DNA of 40,588 nucleotides from Ectothiorhodospiraceae bacterium (GTDB lineage Bacteria > Pseudomonadota > Gammaproteobacteria > Nitrococcales > Aquisalimonadaceae), in the NCBI GenBank assembly GCA_020831845.1, contig JAFIFV010000028.1, positions 1-40,588 on the forward strand, in the 5' to 3' direction. Positions within the stretch are counted from its first letter, which is position 1. Each line of letters opens with the position of its first letter. The notes below the pieces were generated by a model. It had not been told where the DNA came from. It did no database searches and was given only the letters and a program-made list of their open reading frames with translations. Both the position numbers and the translations under genes were made by a program. Shown here piece after piece: positions 19,336-26,735 of the stretch.

Positions 19336-20205
19336 TCAGCGACGAACCTTGTCCGGGAACAGACCCTGGGGCTTGAACCGGATCAGCATGATGATGGCGA
19401 GCAGCACGGCCACGCGGCCCAGCGTGTCGTTCATCAGGAAAGAGAACAGCGCGGTGGCTTCGCCCACCAGGCCGGATGCGACCGCCGTCCCCAACAGGCT
19501 GCCTACGCCGCCGACAATCACCACCAGGAAAGCGTCCACCACGAGATAGGTGCCCATGCCGGGCGTCACGCTGACCAGCGGCGTGACCAGAGCCCCGGCG
19601 ATACCGGCCAGACCGGCGCCGTAAGCGAAGGCCAGGGCGTAGATGCGATCGGTGCGGATGCCGTAGCACTCGGAGATTTCCTTGTTCTGGATCACCGCGC
19701 GCAGCTTGGTGCCGAATTCGGTGCGGGTCAGCAGGTACCAGGTCGCGGCCAGCACGGACAGCGAGAAGAACACCAGGAAGATGCGGTAGTTCGACATGAC
19801 CACGCCGCCGATGGCCACGTTGCCGTCCAGAATCGTGGGCCGCGCCACGTAGCGCGAATCGGAACCGACACCCATACGCACCAGTTGCTGCAGCACGATA
19901 CCGATGCCCCAGGTGGCGAGGATGGTGTCCAGTGGCCGGTGGTACAGCCAGCGGACCACGCCGCGTTCGACGGCCAGCCCGATCAGGCCCACCATCAGGA
20001 AAATCAGGGGCAGGGAAGCCAGGATGCCCAGCCCCAGGTAACTCTGCAGCAGCCAGGCGCTGTAGGCGCCCAGCATCACGAATTCGCCGTGCGCCAGGTT
20101 GATGACGCCCATGGCGCCATAAATGATGGCCAGGCCGAGTGCCACCATGAGCAGGATCGATGCCATGCTGAGCCCGGCAAAGGCCTGATTGAAGAACACA
20201 TCCAT
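19336..20205 (-). CDS. Amide/urea ABC transporter permease, UrtB-like (short form)
   Basis: A 289-residue LivH/UrtB-type permease that starts MDVFFNQAFAGLSMASILLM and carries MGVINLAHGEFVMLGAYSAW near residue 32. The soluble repeat domain of the urea paralogue (3087-4787) is missing; the reading frame starts right at the permease with GAGGAA upstream, so this is a natural short form and not a truncation. A 10-bp gap separates it from the next permease gene. Confidence 0.9.
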   Translation of the reverse strand: MDVFFNQAFAGLSMASILLMVALGLAIIYGAMGVINLAHGEFVMLGAYSAWLLQSYLGLGILASLPLIFLMVGLIGLAVERGVVRWLYHRPLDTILATWGIGIVLQQLVRMGVGSDSRYVARPTILDGNVAIGGVVMSNYRIFLVFFSLSVLAATWYLLTRTEFGTKLRAVIQNKEISECYGIRTDRIYALAFAYGAGLAGIAGALVTPLVSVTPGMGTYLVVDAFLVVIVGGVGSLLGTAVASGLVGEATALFSFLMNDTLGRVAVLLAIIMLIRFKPQGLFPDKVRR

Positions 20206-20231
20206 CGGGATATTCCTCGGCTGCGTGTCCA

Positions 20232-20257
20232 GCGCCCTGCCCGGCCGGGCAGGGCGC
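20232..20257 (-). other. Perfect 26-bp palindrome between binding protein and permease genes
   Basis: GCGCCCTGCCCGG followed at once by its exact reverse complement, inside the 66-bp gap. No T run follows. It is expected to fold into a very stable hairpin in the mRNA and is likely to protect the upstream binding-protein message. It parallels the hairpin at 4843-4865 in the urea operon. Confidence 0.7.
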
Positions 20258-20271
20258 CCCTGCGGTTGCGG

Positions 20272-21507
20272 CTAGCCGCGCACCAGGCCCTCGCCGGTAC
20301 AGCTCTGGCCCTCGTAGGCCCAGTAGGGCTCGGGCGCCATACGCTCCTCGGACTGCAGCACCACCTCCGCCTGCCCATTGCTCTGCCACTGGGCCACCTT
20401 GGGCCAGAGATGCGTATGCAGGTTCTCGTCGATCAGCACCTCGCCCTGGGGAGCGGTGATGCTCAGGCCCACCGACGCATCGCGGATGGCTTCCGGCGTG
20501 ATGTCGGCCGGATCCAGCTTCTCCAGCGCGGCCTTGAACTGGTAAACCTGGAAATAGGCGGCTTCGCTGACGAAGTGGGTGACCTGGTCCTGACCGTATT
20601 TCCGCAGATAGGCTTCCACGAAGCGCTCGTTCTCGCCCGACTGGTGCCCCATGAAGTACGGAGCGGATGAAAAGTGCCCGGCGGCGGCCTCGCCGCCGAT
20701 GGCCTTTACCTCCACCTCGGAGCGGGTGAGGCTGGCAACCGGAAGCTGATCGGGGTCGAAGCCCGCTGCATGGAACTGCCGCTGGAACGCGACGTCGGAA
20801 TCACCCACCAGCGTGCAGAAGATCACGTCCGGCTGCTCCCGACGGATGCGGTTGATCACCGAGCTGAAGTCGGAATGGCCCATGGGCACGTATTCCTCGT
20901 GCACGGGCTCGCCACCGATGCGGTCCAGGATGATCTTGCAAACATTGTTCTCTTCACGCGGATAGACGTAGTTGTTGCCGATCAGGTAGAAGCGGCCACC
21001 GAAGTTCTCCGCCAGCCAGGGCACGAACTCCTGCTGCTGCTGGTTCGGCACGGCACCGCCGTACATGACGTTGCGGGAGCATTCCCGCCCTTCGTAAAGC
21101 GTCGGGTACCAGTACAGGTTGTTGCGCCCCTCAACCACCGGCAGTACTGCCTGCCTGCTCGCCGAGGTGTATGACCCGAACACGCTGACGCAGCGGTCGC
21201 GGATGACCAGCCGGCGGGCGCGATCCGCGAAGGTGGCAGGATCGGATGCCGGGTCCTCCACATGCGGCTTGAGCCGCATGCCGTGGATGCCGCCGTTGTC
21301 GTTGATCTCCTCGATCGCCATCATGCAGGCGTCGTGCAGGGTGCTTTCCACCACCGCCACCGCCCCGGTCAGGGAAAACAGGACGCCGACGGGAATCTCC
21401 CCATTGGCGGCCCAAGCGCCCTGGCGCTTGATCCAGATGCCAGGGAAACCCGCGACGCCCACGGCACCGGTGGCCGTTACCCCTTTCAGAAAATCACGTC
21501 TTTTCAT
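20272..21507 (-). CDS. Amide-binding periplasmic protein with Tat signal (FmdD/UrtA-like)
   Basis: A 411-residue type I periplasmic binding protein. The N-terminus MKRRDFLKGVTATGAVGVAG carries the twin-arginine motif RRDFLKG, so it is probably exported folded by the Tat system; the urea UrtA has a Sec-like signal. The body (GVLFSLTGAVAVVES, FGSYTSASRQAVLPV, YWYPTLYEGRECS, GGAVPNQQQQ) resembles the cytoplasmic sensor AmiC at 22983-24161 more than UrtA. This similarity, plus amiE in the same operon, suggests it binds short amides. It is the first gene after the ANTAR-type leader. Confidence 0.87.
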   Translation of the reverse strand: MKRRDFLKGVTATGAVGVAGFPGIWIKRQGAWAANGEIPVGVLFSLTGAVAVVESTLHDACMMAIEEINDNGGIHGMRLKPHVEDPASDPATFADRARRLVIRDRCVSVFGSYTSASRQAVLPVVEGRNNLYWYPTLYEGRECSRNVMYGGAVPNQQQQEFVPWLAENFGGRFYLIGNNYVYPREENNVCKIILDRIGGEPVHEEYVPMGHSDFSSVINRIRREQPDVIFCTLVGDSDVAFQRQFHAAGFDPDQLPVASLTRSEVEVKAIGGEAAAGHFSSAPYFMGHQSGENERFVEAYLRKYGQDQVTHFVSEAAYFQVYQFKAALEKLDPADITPEAIRDASVGLSITAPQGEVLIDENLHTHLWPKVAQWQSNGQAEVVLQSEERMAPEPYWAYEGQSCTGEGLVRG

Positions 21508-21574
21508 TGCCCGTCTCCAGCTCTCTCGGTGTATTCGCCGGGATCAGTCGCACCCGGCGAATTTTTCAGGAAAC

Positions 21575-21620
21575 AAAAAAAGCCCCTCAGCCAACGACAA
21601 TTGCCGCTAAACCGAGGGGC
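21575..21620 (-). terminator. Leader terminator of the amide operon
   Basis: On the minus strand GCCCCTC (21620-21614) pairs with GAGGGGC (21588-21582), and TTTTTTTG follows at once. This is a textbook intrinsic terminator, but it lies 70-110 bases before the first gene of the operon, so it must act as an attenuator. Its 5' arm is shared with the hexaloop hairpin at 21617-21630. Confidence 0.87.
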
Positions 21621-21667
21621 CGCTCTGCCCGTTTTATGCGAACACCATCATTATTGGTGGCCTTCGC
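21617..21667 (-). promoter_or_regulatory. ANTAR (AmiR) target hairpins in the amide operon leader
   Basis: The second hairpin (21617-21630) is GGGC-AGAGCG-GCCC: a six-base loop with A at position 1 and G at position 4, the known ANTAR signature. Its 3' arm takes up the first bases of the terminator's 5' arm, so the two structures exclude each other. A first hairpin (21638-21667) has outer stem GCGAA/TTCGC and inner stem CACCA/TGGTG, but its loop counts seven bases and fits the motif less well. Binding of AmiR should stabilise the pair and allow read-through. Confidence 0.78.
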
Positions 21668-21783
21668 TGACTTTCAGTTAAAGCATACAAACAAATCCAA
21701 ATCAAGGGCTAAAAATAAAAAATTACGAGAATAAAAACCACAAATAAAAGGCAATAGAAACCCTCTGTCTGCACCTGAAATAA

Positions 21784-21799
21784 TGCAAACAACAAACCC
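21784..21799 (-). promoter_or_regulatory. Weak sigma-54-like element upstream of the amide operon leader
   Basis: Minus-strand GGGTTTGTTGTTTGCA has GG and TTGCA at the correct spacing but lacks CAC in the -24 box, and no good NtrC site lies upstream. It is only a candidate. The stretch 21660-21830 is A+T-rich for this genome, and I cannot pick out a convincing sigma-70 promoter in it. Confidence 0.3.
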
Positions 21800-21826
21800 C
21801 TGATAACCATCGGCAACAGAGAATCA

Positions 21827-21867
21827 CTGAACAAAACCCGCGCTCACGTTACAAACGGGTTGTTCAG
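21827..21867. other. Inverted repeat in the amiR-to-amide-operon gap
   Basis: CTGAACA and TGTTCAG arms extended by CCCG/CGGG with a two-base bulge enclose a loop of about 13 bases. It could end transcripts coming from amiCR on the minus strand, but no T run follows directly. Confidence 0.4.
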
Positions 21868-21956
21868 CGCTTCCCTAGGCATTCCTGGTCAATGATTGCA
21901 TGCTTCACGGTAACCGGCGCCATTGCCCCACCGCTCCAGCCACGTCAATCTCTGCC

Positions 21957-22232
21957 CTAGGGATGCGCTGATTAATTCCCACGCTCGCGCTCGAGTCCGA
22001 TTTTCGTTCGTGGCTAGAAGCAAGGTGCCGTAGGTAGTCATTCTACCTGCGGTGGCTTACGACAACGCCACGGGCGAAAATCGGCCGAGCCCCGGGGGGT
22101 TACAGTTGGATTTTTCGCGATGCTAGGCGCGGTGCGCAGCGCCGTGGTGGTTCCACGGTCAAGCGCCGCAACAACGCAGCGCGAAAAATCCAACTGTAAC
22201 GCGAGCGCGGGAATTAATCAGCGCATCCCTAG
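21957..22232. mobile_element. 276-bp MITE-like element with 33-bp terminal inverted repeats
   Basis: Both ends read CTAGGGATGCGCTGATTAAT and match over 33 bases with one mismatch. CTAG at each edge could be a target duplication, as seen for some IS5-type elements. The interior is two hairpins side by side: 21990-22088 (CCGATTTTCG.../...CGAAAATCGG) and 22099-22201 (GTTACAGTTGGATTTTTCGC and its complement). It has no coding potential and would need a transposase in trans. It separates amiR from the leader of the amide operon. Confidence 0.83.
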
Positions 22233-22309
22233 ACTCAGGAGGCCTGAAGATTCCGCTTGCCTATCTACTCGGTTGCTCTATCTGGACCAACAATAACCCC
22301 TCCTCAGAA

Positions 22310-22969
22310 TCAGGACTTAACACTCTTCACCTCCAGCGAAGACACCCTGTCAACCTGATCTCCCTTGGAACTGATATTACCCAGAATGCCATCAGCATTG
22401 ATAATCGCCTGCGCAATATCGGCTGTTGTTGTTCTTTTTGCCATGGCCTGGGATCGAATTGTCTTGTATGCCTCGTCTTCACTAATGCGGTGTAATCGCA
22501 TCAGAATGAATTTTGCCTGACTGATCTTCTGGGTATTCTCCACCTTGATCTTCAGCTTGTTGATGGTGCGCTCCACTGTTCTGAATTCATGCCAGATACG
22601 GCGTGCCATGACCATGCTGCTCAATACCCCGTAGGCACGCAGCGGTTTCGTCACCACGGCGTCCACGCGCAGGTCCAGCAGGTTCTGCAGCACCGACGGG
22701 TTCTCGTAGCCAGCGATACCGATCAGGGTAGGCCTGGCGTCCGTACTGTTACAGAACAGGCGCTTCATGCCGCGGGAGGGCGTCTCCTTGACTTCCGCGA
22801 ACACCACGTCCACGCAGTCCGGCAATTTTCCGGGCAAGGGCCAGATAGCCTCCGCCCGGCAGCCGATCCTTGTGACCTGCTGCAACAGCTCCTCCGCATG
22901 GCTGTCGCGCGGGTGCAGCACCAGCACCCGCAATGCCCGCACATCTTTTATTATGTTGCTCGTCGCCAT
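22310..22969 (-). CDS. amiR: AmiR, ANTAR-domain antitermination regulator
   Basis: A 219-residue RNA-binding regulator. Residues 12-125 form a response-regulator-like domain without a normal phosphorylation site (LRVLVLHPRDSHAEELLQQV, TRIGCRAEAIWPLPGKLPDC), then a coiled coil (about 125-150, RTVERTINKLKIKVENTQ), then the ANTAR domain (about 150-205, ISQAKFILMRLHRISEDEAY, followed by AMAKRTTTADIAQAII). It is collinear with P. aeruginosa AmiR. AmiC holds it inactive until amide binds; free AmiR then binds leader RNA. Two matching leaders are in this window. The gene lies 13 bp after amiC, with GGAG before the ATG. Confidence 0.95.
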   Translation of the reverse strand: MATSNIIKDVRALRVLVLHPRDSHAEELLQQVTRIGCRAEAIWPLPGKLPDCVDVVFAEVKETPSRGMKRLFCNSTDARPTLIGIAGYENPSVLQNLLDLRVDAVVTKPLRAYGVLSSMVMARRIWHEFRTVERTINKLKIKVENTQKISQAKFILMRLHRISEDEAYKTIRSQAMAKRTTTADIAQAIINADGILGNISSKGDQVDRVSSLEVKSVKS

Positions 22970-22982
22970 TGCTCCAGCCTGG

Positions 22983-24161
22983 TCAGGAGTTGATCAGACC
23001 TTCCCTGGGTGGCATAAGCCGTAGACTCCAGTCATTCAGCGCCGGCACCACCAGATAGGGATCCGGTTTGATGGGGCGCGTCACTTCCATTTCGACGATG
23101 TACTCACCGTGCTCATCGACCCGTCCGATACGGGATTGCAGATACGTATGGTTATTGTCGGCATCGATCTTCACGCGCCCCTGTGGCGCATCGAAATCGG
23201 CGCCGCGCAAGGCCTCGCGCAGGCGGTCGGTGTCCGTGGTGTTGGTGCTGCGCAGGGCATTGGCGAACAGGTGCACCTGGAAGTAGGCCGCTTCACAACA
23301 ACTGGTGACATCCGAGACGGTGCCGAACCGGCGCTGATAGCGTTCCAGGAAGCGGCGGTTGGCCGCCGTCTGGATATTCCGGAAATAGGGCGCCGCCGTG
23401 ATGTGACCGGCGGCGGCCTCCGCTCCCATGGCCGCCACCTCCGCCTCGTTGGTGGTCAGACTGGCGATGGGCACGCCCAGGTCCCGGCATGCCGCACGCC
23501 TGTAGGCACGATAGAGATTGATGGTGCCCGTACCCACCACGGTGGAAAAGATGACGTCCGGGCGAAGCCGATCGATCTCGCGCAGGATATCGTCGAAGTC
23601 ATCGGGGCCGGCTTCCAGCGACACATAACGCTCGCCCACCACCTCCCCGCCTCCCTGGCGGACGATATTCCGCATGACGCGATTGGACTCGCGCGGATAG
23701 ATGTAATCCGAGCCGACGAAGTAGAAACGGTTGCCGTAGTTCTCCATCACGTAGCTGGCCAGCGGCACGCTGTTCTGGTTCGGCGCGGCGCCGCCGTAGA
23801 TGACGTTGGCGGAATACTCGAACCCCTCGTACAGGGTCGGGTAGAAGAACAGCGCATTGCGGCGCTCGATAACCGGCAGCACCTCCTTGCGGGTCGAGGA
23901 CATGTAGCAGCCGAAGATGACGTTCACGCCGTCCTCGCTCAGCAGATGCTCGGCCAGTTCCCCGTAGCGGGCGACCACCGACCCGGGATCATAGATCACA
24001 GGCTGGATTTCGCGCCCGTGCACCCCTCCCGCCTCGTTGACCTCATCGATGGCCAGCAGCGCGCCATGGAGCTGCGATCGTTCGATAATCGCGGTCACCC
24101 CGGTCTGGGAGAACAATACCCCGACCCGCCATGGACTCCCTGCCTCGCTACCTCGCTGCAT
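22983..24161 (-). CDS. amiC: AmiC, cytoplasmic amide sensor and negative regulator
   Basis: A 392-residue protein with the periplasmic-binding-protein fold but no signal peptide, so it stays in the cytoplasm. Stretches such as GVLFSQTGVTAIIERSQ, FGCYMSSTRKEVLPVIERR, FYPTLYEGFEYSANVIYGG, GSDYIYPRESNRVMR and FSTVVGTGTINLYRA match AmiC of P. aeruginosa closely. AmiC binds AmiR and releases it on sensing acetamide-like inducers. It is evidently related to the Tat-exported binding protein at 20272-21507. It is the first gene of an amiCR operon with its own attenuator leader. Confidence 0.95.
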   Translation of the reverse strand: MQRGSEAGSPWRVGVLFSQTGVTAIIERSQLHGALLAIDEVNEAGGVHGREIQPVIYDPGSVVARYGELAEHLLSEDGVNVIFGCYMSSTRKEVLPVIERRNALFFYPTLYEGFEYSANVIYGGAAPNQNSVPLASYVMENYGNRFYFVGSDYIYPRESNRVMRNIVRQGGGEVVGERYVSLEAGPDDFDDILREIDRLRPDVIFSTVVGTGTINLYRAYRRAACRDLGVPIASLTTNEAEVAAMGAEAAAGHITAAPYFRNIQTAANRRFLERYQRRFGTVSDVTSCCEAAYFQVHLFANALRSTNTTDTDRLREALRGADFDAPQGRVKIDADNNHTYLQSRIGRVDEHGEYIVEMEVTRPIKPDPYLVVPALNDWSLRLMPPREGLINS

Positions 24162-24180
24162 ATCAATTTCCGCCCCCTTG

Positions 24181-24240
24181 AAAACAAAAAGCTCCCTGCT
24201 CGCTCGCCGGCATGCACACCGATAAGCGAATCAGGGAGCT
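24181..24240 (-). terminator. Leader terminator upstream of amiC
   Basis: On the minus strand AGCTCCCTG (24240-24232) pairs with CAGGGAGCT (24198-24190), followed by TTTTTGTTTT. Inside the loop CGCT/AGCG and CGG/CCG add further pairing. It lies 20-80 bases before the amiC ATG and after the promoter, so it is an attenuator and not the end of another gene. Confidence 0.87.
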
Positions 24241-24277
24241 GCTCTGCTCCGACTACGGGGAGCCTCAATGGCCCCGT
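24235..24277 (-). promoter_or_regulatory. ANTAR (AmiR) dual-hairpin target in the amiCR leader
   Basis: The first hairpin (24255-24277) has stem ACGGGG/CCCCGT and a loop that can be drawn as the hexamer AUUGAG closed by C-G. Four bases later the second hairpin (24235-24250) is GGAGC-AGAGCA-GCTCC. Both hexaloops have A at 1 and G at 4, as in known ANTAR targets. The second hairpin uses GCTCC, part of the terminator's 5' arm, so it is an antiterminator. This predicts positive autoregulation of amiCR by AmiR. Confidence 0.85.
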
Positions 24278-24441
24278 GTATTACATAAACAATGCGTGAT
24301 GAGAGTCAAATGTCAAGCTCTGCGAAAAGGTTTCGCCACTGAAACCCGATGCCAGAGTGCCGACCGTCATCAGTTGATCCGGACTGACCGATACGGATCC
24401 GAGGGCAGACGGAACCGCTGCCCGTCCGGTCTGCAAAATTC

Positions 24442-24457
24442 AGCATAACACGTGCCA
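24442..24457 (-). promoter_or_regulatory. Sigma-54 promoter of amiCR
   Basis: Minus-strand TGGCACGTGTTATGCT matches TGGCAC-N5-TTGCT with one mismatch (A for the first T of the -12 box). Transcription would start near 24431 and give a leader of about 270 bases holding the ANTAR hairpins and terminator. Confidence 0.75.
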
Positions 24458-24547
24458 ACATGCGCCCTTCAATCAAAAATATTTTTATAAATCAAATTTC
24501 TGCAAGCAAATCCTGATCGACACAAACTGCTGATCATCTGCCTTCCA

Positions 24548-24596
24548 TGCACCAGCAAAGAGCATGAAGGCCGTACAGATGCACGCTTCCGGGACA
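24548..24596. promoter_or_regulatory. NtrC-like sites upstream of amiCR
   Basis: TGCACCAGCAAAGAGCA (24548-24564) keeps GCAC-N7-G-GC of the NtrC core with one core mismatch. A poorer site, TGCAC-N7-GGAC, starts at 24580, again 32 bp away. They lie about 100-150 bp upstream of the -12 element. Between them and the promoter (24475-24510) the DNA is A+T-rich and may bend or bind IHF, although no full IHF consensus was found. Confidence 0.5.
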
Positions 24597-24659
24597 CCGC
24601 TGGAGTCGGTCAGCACACCGCGGAGTCACGTACCGGATACGCTTGCATCTACGCCTGGG

Positions 24660-26120
24660 CTACCCGGTCAGCCGCAACGTGCGCCGGAGCCACGCGGTAT
24701 CCAGTTCCCGTTCGACGCTGTCCGCAAGGCGGTCCAATTGCGCCATTCGGTGCGTCTGATAGTCCACCGCCGCGGCCTCCGTGTCCGGCATGCCCAGCCG
24801 CCGCAGCAGGGCCTGGCAGGCAGAAGGCAGATCGAACAGACCATGCGGATAGCAGCCCATGACCTGGCCGTCAGCGCTCACCGCGCCATCCGGCCGGCCA
24901 TCGAGATCCAGCAAGGGGGATTGCAGACCCGGGCCCTGGGTTACGCCAACGTGGATTTCGTAGCCTTGCATGGCCTCGCCGCCAGGGACCAGCCTGCCGC
25001 TCACGTTGCGCAACTGCTTGCCGGGTACCAGACGGGTTTCCACATCCAGCAACCCGAAACCGTGGCTGCTGCCGGCCGGGCCTTCGAGACCGTCCGGATC
25101 GTGCACGGCACGGCCCAGCATCTGAAACCCGCCGCAGATGCCGAGCAGCGTGCCACCGTAACGCAGGTGGCGCCGAATGACCGGCTCCCAGCCCTGCTCC
25201 CGCAGCCAGGCCAGATCGCCGCGCGTGCTCTTGCTGCCGGGCAGGATGATCAGATCCGCCGGCGGCACCGGCCGGTCCGGCCCGACGAACTGCAGCGATA
25301 TCCGCGGATGAAGCCGCAGTGGATCGAAATCGTTGTGATTGCTCATCCGCGGCAGTGCCGGCACCACCACACGAAACGCCGGCTCACCCTCCTCTTGGCC
25401 GGAGAGGCCGACGCTGTCCTCGGCATCCAGGATCAGACCCTGCAGGTAGGGGAGCACGCCGACTACCGGTCGGCCTGTGCGCCGGACCAGCCAGTCCAGC
25501 CCGCTGGCGAGCAACGCCGGATCGCCGCGGAACCGGTTGATCAGAAAGCCGGTGATCCGCTGCTGTTCCGAGGGCGCTATGATGTCCAGCGTGCCCACCA
25601 ATTGCGCGAACACGCCGCCGCGGTCGATATCCCCCACCAGCAGCACCGGGCAGTCCACCGCCTCGGCGAAGCCCATGTTGGCGATATCGTTGGCGCGCAG
25701 GTTGATCTCCGCGGGACTGCCCGCCCCCTCGACAATGATCACGTCGTGGCGGGCGCGCAGCGCCTCCCAGGCGGCGAGCACGGTGTGCCGCGCCTCGGCC
25801 TTGTAGGCGTGATAATCCTGCGCGTCCATGGACCCGGCCACCCTGCCGCGCAGAATGACCTGGGCGCCGCGGTCGCTCTGGGGCTTCAACAGCACCGGAT
25901 TCATGTCGCTGTGCGGCTCCAGCCCGCAGGCCAGCGCCTGCAGCGCGGTGGAGCGGCCGATTTCGCCGCCATCGACGGTCACCGCACTATTCAGCGCCAT
26001 GTTCTGCGGCTTGAATGGCGCCACGTTGACGCCTTGCCTGGCCAGCCAGCGACAAAGCGCCGCCACCACCGTGCTCTTGCCGGCGTCCGAGGTGGTGCCC
26101 TGAACCATCAGCATGGTCAC
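24660..26120 (-). CDS. cobQ: Cobyric acid synthase CobQ
   Basis: A 486-residue ATP-dependent glutamine amidotransferase that amidates positions b, d, e and g of adenosylcobyrinic acid a,c-diamide. The N-terminal synthetase domain has [19 protein letters not shown] (residues ~8-26) and [11 protein letters not shown]; the C-terminal type 1 glutaminase domain has the nucleophile in [10 protein letters not shown] and the histidine in CYPHGLFD. The start may be GTG 26120 or ATG 26114. It begins six bases after the cobO stop. It is the last gene of the riboswitch-led operon; the amiCR control region begins beyond it. Confidence 0.95.
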   Translation of the reverse strand: MTMLMVQGTTSDAGKSTVVAALCRWLARQGVNVAPFKPQNMALNSAVTVDGGEIGRSTALQALACGLEPHSDMNPVLLKPQSDRGAQVILRGRVAGSMDAQDYHAYKAEARHTVLAAWEALRARHDVIIVEGAGSPAEINLRANDIANMGFAEAVDCPVLLVGDIDRGGVFAQLVGTLDIIAPSEQQRITGFLINRFRGDPALLASGLDWLVRRTGRPVVGVLPYLQGLILDAEDSVGLSGQEEGEPAFRVVVPALPRMSNHNDFDPLRLHPRISLQFVGPDRPVPPADLIILPGSKSTRGDLAWLREQGWEPVIRRHLRYGGTLLGICGGFQMLGRAVHDPDGLEGPAGSSHGFGLLDVETRLVPGKQLRNVSGRLVPGGEAMQGYEIHVGVTQGPGLQSPLLDLDGRPDGAVSADGQVMGCYPHGLFDLPSACQALLRRLGMPDTEAAAVDYQTHRMAQLDRLADSVERELDTAWLRRTLRLTG

Positions 26121-26126
26121 GCGACG

Positions 26127-26735
26127 CTACAACTCCACGCCCTTCTGCGCCCGGATGCCGGCCTTGAAGGCGTGCTTCACCACCTGCATCTCGGTCACGG
26201 TATCAGCCAGCTCGATCAGTTCCGGGGGTGCGTTGCGGCCGGTGACCGCCACGTGCTGCATCTCAGGACGGGCGCTCAGGTCGTCCAGCACGCGGTCCAG
26301 ATCCAGGTACTCGTACTTCAGGACGATGTTCAGTTCATCCAGCACCACCAGCTGGTAGGCGGGATCCTGCAGCATGCTGCGGGCCACCTCCCAGGCCGCC
26401 TCGGCGGCGCGCACGTCGCGCTCCCGATCCTGGGTATCCCAGGTGAAGCCCTCGCCCATCACGTGATAGCTGACGCCGGGCAGCTCACGGAAGAAACGAT
26501 CCTCGCCGGTGGTGAACCGGCCCTTGATGAACTGCACGATACCCACCTTCATGCCGTGCCCCAGCGCACGCGCGGCCATGCCGAAGGCGGAGCTGCTCTT
26601 GCCCTTGCCGGGCCCGGTGAGCACCAGCAGCACCCCCTGGTCCTGGTCGGCGGCCTTGATGCGCTGCTGCATGATCGCCTGCTTTTTCGCCATGCGCCGG
26701 GCGTGGCGCTCAGAATCCTTCGCGTTCTCCCGCAT
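26127..26735 (-). CDS. cobO: Cob(I)yrinic acid a,c-diamide adenosyltransferase CobO/BtuR
   Basis: A 202-residue P-loop enzyme that transfers the adenosyl group of ATP to Co(I) corrinoids. Motifs: VLTGPGKGKSSSAFGMA (residues ~38-54), VQFIKGRFTTGE, VLDELNIVLKYEYLD and VAVTGRNAPPELIELAD. The longer open frame to 26942 lies inside cobB; MRENAKDSERHARRM at 26735 is the typical CobO start. It overlaps the end of cobB by 26 bases. Confidence 0.95.
   Translation of the reverse strand: MRENAKDSERHARRMAKKQAIMQQRIKAADQDQGVLLVLTGPGKGKSSSAFGMAARALGHGMKVGIVQFIKGRFTTGEDRFFRELPGVSYHVMGEGFTWDTQDRERDVRAAEAAWEVARSMLQDPAYQLVVLDELNIVLKYEYLDLDRVLDDLSARPEMQHVAVTGRNAPPELIELADTVTEMQVVKHAFKAGIRAQKGVEL

Noticed and set aside
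16757..21507. Second Urt-like importer as a branched-chain amino acid (liv) transporter
   Set aside because: The UrtD-type SHGQxQWLEI/GMT signature, the AmiC-like binding protein and amiE in the operon favour urea or amides.
21900..21920. Second sigma-54-like GG-N10-GC match upstream of the amide operon
   Set aside because: Minus-strand CGGTTA...AAGCA keeps only the GG/GC pairs; neither box resembles the consensus.
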